The position numbers and the translations under genes are program-made. The notes below the pieces were generated by a model. The model saw only the letters and a program-made list of their open reading frames with translations. It searched no databases and was not told the DNA's origin. Shown one piece after another: positions 16,999 to 24,474 of a stretch of DNA of 64,000 nucleotides. Each line of letters begins with the position of its first letter. The first letter of the stretch is position 1. The DNA comes from CALMKX01 sp036274895 (GTDB taxonomy: Bacteria > Acidobacteriota > Thermoanaerobaculia > Multivoradales > SZUA-115). Location of the stretch: assembly GCA_036274895.1 (NCBI GenBank), contig DASUEU010000075.1, forward strand, positions 124,001-188,000, read 5' to 3'.

Positions 16999-18360
16999 CT
17001 AGAGCAGCTGGCTCGCCAGGTTGGCCAACTCGGAGCGCTCTCCCTTGTCCAGGTTGACGTGCGCATAGAGTTCGTGCCCTCGCAGCCGGTCGATGAGGTA
17101 CGACAGGCCATTGCTCTCGGCGTCGAGATAAGGCGTGTCGATCTGGAAGATGTCGCCGGTGAAGACGATCTTAGTACCTTCTCCCGCCCTCGTGATGATC
17201 GTCTTCACCTCGTGGGGTGTCAGGTTCTGCGCCTCATCCACCACGAAGACGATGTTCGAGAAGCTGCGGCCACGGATGTAGGCGAGTGGAACGACGTGGA
17301 GCTTGCCGAGCTGGGTCATCTCATCGATGCGCTTGGCTTCCTTGTGACCCTCGTCGAACTGGTCCTTGATCACTCCGAGGCTATCCCACAGGGGTTGCAT
17401 GTAGGGCCCGATCTTGGACTGGATGTCACCCGGCAGATAGCCGATGTCCTTGTTCGACAGGGGCACGATCGGCCGCGCCAGGTAGACCTGGCGGAACCGG
17501 CGCCGCTGCTCCAGGGCGCCGGCCATGGCGAGCAGGGTCTTGCCGGTGCCGGCCGGGCCGGACAGGCTGACCAGCTGCACCTCCGGGTTGAGGATGGCAT
17601 GGAGAGCGAAGGTCTGCTCGGCGTTCCTCGGCTGGATGCCGTAGGCCGCCATCTTGATCACCCGCTCGATCAGGCGGGTGCGGCCGTTGTAGCAGCCCAG
17701 GCCCGAGCGGGTGCTACCCCGCAGGATGAAGTAATGGTTGGCCGGCGGCGGCTCGGCGAGGCCCACCGCCTCGAGCCCGACCGAGCCCGAGAGAAAGAGC
17801 TGGTCGATGGCGCCGTCGTCGACGTCGAGCTCGCTCCTGCCGCGGTAGAGGCGACCCGCGTCGGCGATGCGCACCGTCTCGTAGTCCTGGGCCTCGAGAC
17901 CGAGGGCCCGCGCCTTGACCCGCAGGCTGATGTCCTTGCTGACCAGGATCACCCGCCGGCCGGCCTCGGTCCGGGCCAGGGCCAGGGCGGCGTTCAAGAT
18001 CCGATGGTCGTTCTTGCGGTTGCCGAAGGCGGTGCCCGCCTGGTCCCCCTGGCCCTCGTCGGTGATCACCTTCATGCGCCCGCGGCCATCCCCGTCGAGA
18101 GGGATCCAGTCGCGGAAGTCGTGATGCTGGGATCGGCGGTCGAGCTGGCGGACGAACTCCCGGGCGTGGAGGTTCAAGACGTTGTTGCCCTTCTTGAACT
18201 GGTCCAGCTCCTCGAGCACGGTCAAGGGAACGGCGACGTCGTGCTCCTCGAAATTGTCGATCGAGGTGGAGTCGTAGAGGATCACCGAAGTGTCCAACAC
18301 GAAGACCTTGGTGAGCAGGCTGGAGCGGTCCGTCGCTTTGGTGGAACGGGAGTCTGGCAT
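16999..18360 (-). CDS. PIN-PhoH fusion ATPase (PhoH2-like)
   Basis: 453 residues from MPDSRSTKATD. The N-terminal PIN ribonuclease domain (VFVLDTSVILYDSTSI, LTVLEELDQFKKG, DHRILNAALAL, VILVSKDISLRVKA) provides acidic residues for RNA cleavage. The C-terminal PhoH domain has Walker A GPAGTGKT, ARPIVPL, YLPGDIQSKIGPYMQP, Walker B VFVVDEAQNLTPHE and FTGDIFQID. PIN-PhoH proteins couple RNA unwinding to cleavage and are often linked to RNA turnover or toxin-antitoxin biology. The length fits the family. It diverges from the XRE regulator at 18479. Confidence 0.95.
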   Translation of the reverse strand: MPDSRSTKATDRSSLLTKVFVLDTSVILYDSTSIDNFEEHDVAVPLTVLEELDQFKKGNNVLNLHAREFVRQLDRRSQHHDFRDWIPLDGDGRGRMKVITDEGQGDQAGTAFGNRKNDHRILNAALALARTEAGRRVILVSKDISLRVKARALGLEAQDYETVRIADAGRLYRGRSELDVDDGAIDQLFLSGSVGLEAVGLAEPPPANHYFILRGSTRSGLGCYNGRTRLIERVIKMAAYGIQPRNAEQTFALHAILNPEVQLVSLSGPAGTGKTLLAMAGALEQRRRFRQVYLARPIVPLSNKDIGYLPGDIQSKIGPYMQPLWDSLGVIKDQFDEGHKEAKRIDEMTQLGKLHVVPLAYIRGRSFSNIVFVVDEAQNLTPHEVKTIITRAGEGTKIVFTGDIFQIDTPYLDAESNGLSYLIDRLRGHELYAHVNLDKGERSELANLASQLL

Positions 18361-18398
18361 GGTCGAGACGGGATCGTACCATGGGCCATCGTCCCGCC

Positions 18399-18427
18399 TT
18401 GACGCTCCTCGCATGCTGATGTAGCAT
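18399..18427 (+). promoter_or_regulatory. Sigma70-like promoter for the XRE/TPR operon
   Basis: TTGACG (18399-18404), 17-nt spacer, TAGCAT (18422-18427), 52 nt before the ATG at 18479. GGAG precedes the start codon. Confidence 0.5.
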
Positions 18428-18478
18428 CCCGGAACGACCGAGCCAAGGTCCCTTTCACTTCCACAAGGCAGGAGCGCG

Positions 18479-18871
18479 ATGCCCTCTTCTCGAACTCAGC
18501 AGGTCGAGCTCGTCGGCCGCAAGATCCGCCAGCTCCGCAAGGAGCGCAAGCTGACCCAGAATGACCTCGCCCAGCGCGTAGGCATCCAGCAGTCGGACCT
18601 CTCCCGGATCGAGCGTGGCGAGTACCGCGTCAGCCTCGACATCCTCTTCCGCATGCTCGCGGAGTTCCGGGTCAGCGTCACCGAGTTCTTCGAGGAGAGC
18701 CGCGCCGGCTCGGTCGGGCCCCGCGAAGTCCTGATCATGCAGCAGCTCAACTCGCTACCCGGCGCGGACCAGGACGAGATCCGTCACCTGATCGCCAGCC
18801 GGGCGCGGCCTCGCCAGGGGATGGGGGAATCTTCCCGCTCGGTGCCGCGTTTCCCGGGCGAGCGGGGGTGA
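18479..18871 (+). CDS. XRE-family HTH transcriptional regulator
   Basis: 130 residues. A Cro/CI-type helix-turn-helix covers ~10-65: KIRQLRKERKLTQNDLAQRVGIQQSDLSRIERGEYRVSLD. A short linker and a C-terminal tail rich in Arg/Ser (RARPRQGMGESSRSVPRFPGERG) follow, without a recognisable sensor domain. Its stop overlaps a possible GTG start of the TPR gene (GTGA, 18868-18871), so regulator and TPR protein are likely made together. XRE-TPR pairs resemble the split version of Rgg/PlcR-type peptide-sensing regulators; that analogy is inference. Confidence 0.9.
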   Translation: MPSSRTQQVELVGRKIRQLRKERKLTQNDLAQRVGIQQSDLSRIERGEYRVSLDILFRMLAEFRVSVTEFFEESRAGSVGPREVLIMQQLNSLPGADQDEIRHLIASRARPRQGMGESSRSVPRFPGERG

Positions 18872-18873
18872 CC

Positions 18874-19773
18874 ATGAGCAGCGATTCGGCGGACAGATAC
18901 GAGCACTTGAAAGACCAGGCCTGGCAAGCTATCAACGCCGGGGAGCTCCACCGGGCTTTGGAGATCCTCGATCAAGCCCTGACCCTCGCCCGCGAGCTGG
19001 CCGACCCGGTGCTCGTGGACCGTACCCTCTGCGGGCGGGCGAGCGTGCTGGTCGAGGTGGGCCGGGCCGCCGAGGTCAAGCCGGACTTGCGCCGCCTGTT
19101 GCTCAAGGCTGCTGACACCGAGTCGTCGTTCCTCGCCTCCTACACTCTTGCCCGGGCCTACGACGTCGACGGCGACGCCGAGAAGGCCCTCTTCTACGCC
19201 CAGATCGCTCGCCGTCACGCGGCCGAGCTCCGCCAGCCTGAACAGCTCGCCGCCAGCCACAACCTGCTCGGCAACCTGATGCTGCTCAAGTGCGACTTCG
19301 AGGGCGCCTTCCGCGAGTTCCAGGCGTCGATGGGCCAGCTTCCCGCCGACGCCCACCTGCGGCGCGCCATCGTGCTCGACAACCTGGGCTACTGCCACGC
19401 CTGCAAGGGCCGACTGGAGCGCGCCTTTCCGGCCCTGTTCGAGAGCGTCCGCATCTGCCGGCGCCTCGGCGCCAGGTCTTACGAGGCCATCGCCCGCCTG
19501 ACCTTGAGCTACACCTATCTGCTCGCCGGCCGCTGGCGGGAGGCGCTCCGCCACGGGCGGCGCAGCCTCGCCCTGGCCGAGGGGGTCGAGGACCGTTCCA
19601 CCATCAAGTACGTGCTCTTCGTTCTCGGCGAGGCCGAGAAGGGAGCCGGCAACGCCTTCGCGGCGCGCTTCTACTTCAATCGTCTGCAGGAGGAGTTCTA
19701 CCCCAACGCCCCGAACGTCGCCGACCTGCTGCTCCTGCTCGACGTCCAGAACATGATCAACCTCAAGGCCTGA
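18874..19773 (+). CDS. Tetratricopeptide repeat protein
   Basis: 299 residues from the ATG at 18874 (GTG at 18868 is an alternative, giving the GTGA overlap). Helical repeats run through the protein: AWQAINAGELHRALEILDQALTLA, SYTLARAYDVDGDAEKALFYAQIA, ASHNLLGNLMLLKCDFEGAFREF, LDNLGYCHACKGRLERAFPALFES, RLTLSYTYLLAGRWREALRHGRRSLALA. There is no signal peptide, so a cytoplasmic scaffold. Its position 3' of an XRE gene and 5' of a secreted protein suggests it modulates the regulator. Confidence 0.9.
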   Translation: MSSDSADRYEHLKDQAWQAINAGELHRALEILDQALTLARELADPVLVDRTLCGRASVLVEVGRAAEVKPDLRRLLLKAADTESSFLASYTLARAYDVDGDAEKALFYAQIARRHAAELRQPEQLAASHNLLGNLMLLKCDFEGAFREFQASMGQLPADAHLRRAIVLDNLGYCHACKGRLERAFPALFESVRICRRLGARSYEAIARLTLSYTYLLAGRWREALRHGRRSLALAEGVEDRSTIKYVLFVLGEAEKGAGNAFAARFYFNRLQEEFYPNAPNVADLLLLLDVQNMINLKA

Positions 19774-19787
19774 GAGATTCGACCACC

Positions 19788-21173
19788 ATGCGCTGCATCC
19801 AGACCTTGCTCGTTCTCGCTCTCCTCGCCGCCCTGCCGGCCAGCCCGGCGGCGGCCTCGGACCCCGGTCACGAGGCGGCCCTGTCCTCCAACGGTGAGAT
19901 CTACCTGGCGCAGCTCGGCGCCTGCCGCGACCTTTTCCCCACCTGCACCGGCGCCGCCGCCCGCTATCCCGTCCTGGCCATCGACGTGCTCCGCCCCGGT
20001 GTCGCCACCGAACGCTTGCTGGTGCCGGACACCGGCAGCTCGGAGCTCGAAGGCCCGCCGGCCCTGGTGGTCGAGGATTCCTCCCAGAGTCTCTTCGTGG
20101 TGTGGGAGAGCCGGCGCTCCGACGGGCGCTCTCGGGTCAACCTGGCCTGGTACCGGCAAGGCGCCTGGTCCGCTGTGGTCGAGGTCACCGGCGACGCCGA
20201 TCCCCTGAAGGGCACGCCCCAGGTGGTGATCACCCGCGACACCTACAGCGTTCCCGACGTCGAGGGCAACCTCGTCCCGCACCTGCGCAGCGTCCTTCAC
20301 GTCGCCTGGTGGGAGCAGAGCCGGACCCTGGAACAGGTTTTCTACACCCCGATCGTGCTCGAGGACGGCACCTACCTCGGCGCCAACCACGTCTACAACC
20401 TGAGCGTACTCGACCCCAACCCGCTCTCCGAGCCCGGGGCCGTGCTGCCCCAGACCCTGGCCCGCGCGATCCGCCTGGAGCCGGGCCGGGACTCACACTC
20501 GGTGGTGGTGGGCTTCGTCGGCTCGGCAACCCACCGCTTCCTCACCTTCGAGATCCGCGTGGTTTTGGGCGAGCTCTCGCAGCTGGCCGAAGAAGTCCGC
20601 ATCGCCATGGAGACCAACGGCGAGCTGTTCCAGCCGGACTCCCTGGCCATCTTCGCGGATCGCATTCGCGCCCACATGATCGAGATCGGCTTCCGGCTCC
20701 ACCCCGCCTTGCTGGGTTACCTGGCCGACGATCTCTCGGCTTCGATCCGCAAGTTGGGTGGGGCTTACGAGGGGCACCTGCCGGCCTTCGCCGAGCGGAT
20801 CCGTGCCCACATGATCGAGATCGGCGCCCGCAGCCTCGGCGAACCCGGGGATCTCGGCCCCACTTCGGAGACGCCTGGAACCGTGTTGCTCCAGCATCCC
20901 TCCGAGCTGCGCCCCGGCATCCTGCATGCCATCTGGCTGCGACCGGTGGCCAACCTGCCGGCGCCCCTGGTGGGCGCGGGGGAAGCCTCCTTCTACCTGG
21001 CGGCCGACGGCCGCAGGGCCATCGTCGCCTGGAGCGATCCCAAGGGGGGGCTGCTGTTCTTCCGGGAAAGCGACGAGGCGGAGTGGCAGGTGGCCCGCCA
21101 TCTGGTCCTCTCCGAGACGATCGACGCCGAGCTGGCCCTCCGCCTGGTGCGCCAGCGCATCCGTCCCCAGTAG
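19788..21173 (+). CDS. Secreted hypothetical protein with a duplicated helical segment
   Basis: 461 residues starting 14 nt after the TPR gene. Signal peptide MRCIQTLLVLALLAALPASPAAASD. Not recognised as a whole. The first ~220 residues are beta-rich and look like a WD/sialidase-type blade region (LFVVWESRRSDGRSRVNLAWYRQGAWS, SVLHVAWWEQSR). The middle holds two copies of FAxRIRAHMIEIG about 45 residues apart (DNA 20652-20688 and 20787-20823, nearly identical). The end returns to beta structure (ATFYLAADGRRAIVAWSDPKGG-like). Probably the secreted target or output of the XRE/TPR operon. Confidence 0.78.
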   Translation: MRCIQTLLVLALLAALPASPAAASDPGHEAALSSNGEIYLAQLGACRDLFPTCTGAAARYPVLAIDVLRPGVATERLLVPDTGSSELEGPPALVVEDSSQSLFVVWESRRSDGRSRVNLAWYRQGAWSAVVEVTGDADPLKGTPQVVITRDTYSVPDVEGNLVPHLRSVLHVAWWEQSRTLEQVFYTPIVLEDGTYLGANHVYNLSVLDPNPLSEPGAVLPQTLARAIRLEPGRDSHSVVVGFVGSATHRFLTFEIRVVLGELSQLAEEVRIAMETNGELFQPDSLAIFADRIRAHMIEIGFRLHPALLGYLADDLSASIRKLGGAYEGHLPAFAERIRAHMIEIGARSLGEPGDLGPTSETPGTVLLQHPSELRPGILHAIWLRPVANLPAPLVGAGEASFYLAADGRRAIVAWSDPKGGLLFFRESDEAEWQVARHLVLSETIDAELALRLVRQRIRPQ

Positions 21174-21176
21174 CCG

Positions 21177-22382
21177 CTAAGGCGCTTCGCTGCCGCCCGC
21201 GAGAGCCTCGCTGGCCACCCGGGCCGTCTCGGCCAGGACGGCGGCGCCTATGAAGAGGCTCTCCTCCGCCGGATAGAAGCGTGGCGAATGGGCCGAGAGG
21301 TACTCTCCGCCCGGCTCCCGCGCTCCGATGCGCAGGAAGCACCCTGGAATGCCCTCGAGGTAGAAGGCGAAGTCCTCGCTCGCCAGAATCGGATGAGCGA
21401 GAGGCACCAGTCTCGGAGCGGGCGCCAGAGCGCCCACGGCTTGGCGAGCCCAGGCCACCGGCCCGGCCGCGTTGACCACCGGCGGCGTGCCATCGAGGAA
21501 GCGGATCTCGGTCTCGAGACCGTGAGCCGTGGCCGTCGCGGTAGTGATCCGCACCAGCTCGTCGCGGATCTGCTCGCGGTCGGCGACCGAGCGGGCCCGC
21601 AGGGTCCCGCCCAGGGCGGCCCGGTCGGGGATCACGTTCAGGGCCTCCCCCCCTCGCAGGCGGGCCACCGTCACCACACCGGAACGGGTGGGATCGAGTC
21701 GCCGGGCGACGATGGTCTGGAGAGCCAGCACCACCGCCGCGGCCCCCACGATCGGGTCCCTGGCCTCGTGAGGGCGCGCTCCGTGGCCCCCGGCCCCCAC
21801 CAGCTCGATCTCGAAGGAATCGCAAGAGGCCGCCAGGGCTCCCTCCTGCGCCACCACCTCCCCCACCTCGTAGCGCCGGTCGACGTGGCCACCGAAGATC
21901 GCCGCCACGCCGTCGAGCACCCCGCTCTCGAGGATCGCCAGGGCTCCCCGGCCCAGCTCTTCAGCCGGTTGGAGCACGATCAGCACGTCCCCCACCGCCG
22001 GCCTTTCGGCCAGCAGGGCCGCGGCGCCCACCGCCCAGGCCGCGTGGACGTCGTGGCCACAGGCGTGCATCCGGCCGGGGCTCTGCGAGGCGAAGTCGAG
22101 GCCGGTCTCCTCGGTGATCGGCAGGGCGTCGATGTCACCCCGCACGGCGACGACGGGGGCACCACGATCGCGTCCGGCGATGCGCGCCACCACTCCGGTG
22201 CCGGCCACCCGGGCGAGCTCGCTCGGTGAAAGCGGCTGGAGCGCCGCCTCCAGCCGAGCGGCCGTGGCGTGCTCCACGAGCGACAGCTCCGGAAAGCGGT
22301 GGAGCTGCCGTCGCAGGCCGACGAGGGAATCCGCCAGGGCGGGCGGCAGCAGGGTTCGCCAGGGGGTCGGCGGCGGCGTCAC
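21177..22382 (-). CDS. M20-family amidohydrolase/peptidase
   Basis: 401 residues from a GTG three nt after the fabI stop. Metal-ligand motifs of the IAA-amino acid hydrolase/hippurate hydrolase branch: LRRQLHRFPELS, VVAVRGDIDALPI, MHACGHDVHAAW, LQPAEELGRGAL, FGGHVDRRYEVG (usually GxHxxP), LASEDFAFYLEGIPGCFLRIG. It cleaves the acyl group from an N-acyl amino acid in the cytoplasm. Convergent with the secreted-protein gene (3-nt gap). Confidence 0.92.
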   Translation of the reverse strand: MTPPPTPWRTLLPPALADSLVGLRRQLHRFPELSLVEHATAARLEAALQPLSPSELARVAGTGVVARIAGRDRGAPVVAVRGDIDALPITEETGLDFASQSPGRMHACGHDVHAAWAVGAAALLAERPAVGDVLIVLQPAEELGRGALAILESGVLDGVAAIFGGHVDRRYEVGEVVAQEGALAASCDSFEIELVGAGGHGARPHEARDPIVGAAAVVLALQTIVARRLDPTRSGVVTVARLRGGEALNVIPDRAALGGTLRARSVADREQIRDELVRITTATATAHGLETEIRFLDGTPPVVNAAGPVAWARQAVGALAPAPRLVPLAHPILASEDFAFYLEGIPGCFLRIGAREPGGEYLSAHSPRFYPAEESLFIGAAVLAETARVASEALAGGSEAP

Positions 22383-22385
22383 CGC

Positions 22386-23192
22386 CTACTCCCCACCGCC
22401 ACCCTCGCTCTCCTCGAGCTGCATGCCCATCACGTGATAACCGGCATCGACGTAGACCGTCTCGCCGGTGATCCCGCTGGCGAGCGGTGAGAGCAGGAAG
22501 AGACCGAGGTCGCCGACCTCTTCGTGGGTGACGTTGCGCTTCATGGGCGACGCCTCCCCAACCTTCTTGAACATCTTGATGAAGCCCGGGATGCTGCGCG
22601 CGGCCACGGTCCGCACCGGGCCCGCGGAAACCGCGTTGATACGCACCTGGCGCGGTCCGAGGTCGTAGGCCAGGTAGCGAACAGTGGCCTCGAGCGCGCT
22701 CTTGGCCACCCCCATGACGTTGTACTTGGGCACCACCTTCTCCGCCGCGTAGTAGGTCAGAGTGACCAGCCCGCCGCCGGGGTTCATCAGGGGCTCAGCC
22801 TCGCGCGCCACGGCCAGCAGGGAGAAGGCCGAGATCTCGAGGGCGAGCAACCAGTCGGCCCGGGTGGTCTCGATGTACCGGCCGTCCATGGCGGCCCGCG
22901 GTGCGAAGGCGATCGAATGCACGACGGCGTCGAGGCTGCCCCATGCCTGGCGCAGATCGGCGAAGACCGTGGTGAGGTCGGTGTCGTTGGTGACGTCGCA
23001 GGGATAGAGACGGACGCCGGGGAGCCCGGCGGTGAGCTTCTCGAGGTCCTCGCGCAACCGCTCGCCCTGATAGGTGAAGGCGAGGGTGGCTCCGGCATCG
23101 CGCAAGCGCTCGGCGATCGCCCAGGCCAGGCTCCGGCTGTTCGAGACCCCCATGACGAGGGCACGCTTACCCGTGAGATCGATGGTTACCAT
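22386..23192 (-). CDS. fabI: Enoyl-[acyl-carrier-protein] reductase FabI
   Basis: 268 residues from MVTIDLTGKRALVMGVSNSRSLAWAIA. SDR fold with the FabI signature: GVSNSRSLAWAIA cofactor loop, HSIAFAPR, and the catalytic Tyr...Lys pair in YYAAEKVVPKYNVMGVAKSALEA, then INAVSAGPVRTVAARSIPGF and YVDAGYHVMGM. It performs the last reduction of fatty acid elongation with NADH. A -10-like TAAGAT (plus 23202-23207) lies only ~8 nt before the ATG, so the leader is very short, and repeat B starts just upstream of it. Triclosan-target family. Confidence 0.96.
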   Translation of the reverse strand: MVTIDLTGKRALVMGVSNSRSLAWAIAERLRDAGATLAFTYQGERLREDLEKLTAGLPGVRLYPCDVTNDTDLTTVFADLRQAWGSLDAVVHSIAFAPRAAMDGRYIETTRADWLLALEISAFSLLAVAREAEPLMNPGGGLVTLTYYAAEKVVPKYNVMGVAKSALEATVRYLAYDLGPRQVRINAVSAGPVRTVAARSIPGFIKMFKKVGEASPMKRNVTHEEVGDLGLFLLSPLASGITGETVYVDAGYHVMGMQLEESEGGGGE

Positions 23193-23220
23193 GGGGCGGT
23201 ATCTTACTGCGGGGCCGGGG

Positions 23221-23297
23221 AGGGCCGACACATGGGTCGGCCCCTACGAAGAACTTCCGGGAGGCGTCCCGTAGAGGCGGACCAACGAGTCCGCCCT
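23221..23297. repeat. Palindromic repeat family B, copy 2
   Basis: Arms 23221-23248 and 23270-23297 pair at 22 of 28 positions. Each arm is again a small palindrome (GGGCCGAC-N6-GTCGGCCC and GGCGGAC-N6-GTCCGCC) joined to a CCCTACG/CGTAG motif. It lies between fabI and the VWA gene. Confidence 0.7.
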
Positions 23298-23310
23298 CCG
23301 GATCTCCTCC

Positions 23311-24474
23311 CTATTCGTCGAAATACCCGCCACGGTGGCGGACGCGCACCCCGGGCTCGTCCACTCTCACCTCGACCTTGTGCCAGCGGCGCGAGCCGCT
23401 CAGATTCGAGGGGTAGTAGCCCAGCACGTACTGTCCACGCAGGTCGAGCAGGATCTCGGCGAAGGTGGACGAGAGATCCTCGAGCTTCTGCACGCTGATC
23501 GTCCGGCCCCCGGAAACCTCGATCGCCTCCTGGAGGGCACGGGCTTCCTTGCGGGTCGCCTCACCGTCCCGCCACGCCGAGGAGAAGGTGTCGCCCCCCA
23601 CCCGGCCCTGCTCCTGGAGCACGATCCAGTAGACCAGGGCCTGGCTGCGGCCCACCTTCCACAGCACGTCGCGCATCGACAGCACGCTGTGCACGTCCGC
23701 ACCGTCCGAGAGCAGGATCACGACTGGGCGTCCCGGCTCCCCTTCGAGCCCCTTGAGCGCGAGGTAGAGGTGGTCGTTGACGGCGGTGCCACCTCTGGCC
23801 TCCACGCCCTCGAGCGAGGCGAGCAGCGTGCGCGGCTCGCTGGCGAACTCGGTACGACGCACCAGTTGGTCGGAGAACAGGAGGATCGAGGCCTTGTCGA
23901 CCTCGGTCAGGCCGTCGACGAAGGCCCTGGCCCCCTCGAGAGCCTTGGCGAGGCGCCCCCCCTGCATGCTCTGGCTGGCATCGAGCAGGATCGCCGCCGT
24001 GATCGGCACCTCTCCCCGCTCGAAGGTGACCACGCTCTGCCGGGTGCCGTTGTCGAGAATCACGAAGTGGTCACGGCGCAGCTCACGGCCGCCGTCGTTG
24101 CCGACCGAGACGTAGAGCTGCTGGAGCTGGACCGCCAGCTCCATGTCCACTTGCACGATCGGCGTGGTGCGCAGCGCCTCCCGGGAGAGGCCGCTGGCGG
24201 TCACCGCCAAGACCTTCAGGCGGTGGGGCTTGTTGTCGTAGCCGAGGTCAGTACTGGCCTGCCACGGGGCCTGGGTCGCCGTGCCGACGAGCTTGCCGTC
24301 GGCCCAGAACTCGACACGGGTGATCGCCTCGTCACTGGTAACCTGGGCGCGGATCTCCACCTCACCGTAGACCGGGGTGCCCTCCGGCGGGTTCTCGATC
24401 ACGATCTCCGGCGGCGCCGCCGAAGCGATCCCGGCCGCGAGCAGGAGTGAGCCGGCGAAGAGGAGCGGTCTCAT
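23311..24474 (-). CDS. VWFA-related secreted protein
   Basis: 387 residues, signal peptide MRPLLFAGSLLLAAGIASAA. A Big-like N-terminal domain (IVIENPPEGTPVYGEVEIRAQV, residues ~24-115) is followed by DHFVILDNGTRQSVVTFERGEVPITAAILLDASQSMQG: the DxSxS metal site of a von Willebrand A domain, with LLSDGADVHSVL later. The C-terminus ends LRGQYVLGYYPSNLSGSRRWHKVEVRV, the hallmark of the acidobacterial VWFA-related family (TIGR03436). Its ATG overlaps the stop of the TPR gene (ATGA, 24471-24474). Probably outer-surface protein binding; partner unknown. Confidence 0.9.
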   Translation of the reverse strand: MRPLLFAGSLLLAAGIASAAPPEIVIENPPEGTPVYGEVEIRAQVTSDEAITRVEFWADGKLVGTATQAPWQASTDLGYDNKPHRLKVLAVTASGLSREALRTTPIVQVDMELAVQLQQLYVSVGNDGGRELRRDHFVILDNGTRQSVVTFERGEVPITAAILLDASQSMQGGRLAKALEGARAFVDGLTEVDKASILLFSDQLVRRTEFASEPRTLLASLEGVEARGGTAVNDHLYLALKGLEGEPGRPVVILLSDGADVHSVLSMRDVLWKVGRSQALVYWIVLQEQGRVGGDTFSSAWRDGEATRKEARALQEAIEVSGGRTISVQKLEDLSSTFAEILLDLRGQYVLGYYPSNLSGSRRWHKVEVRVDEPGVRVRHRGGYFDE

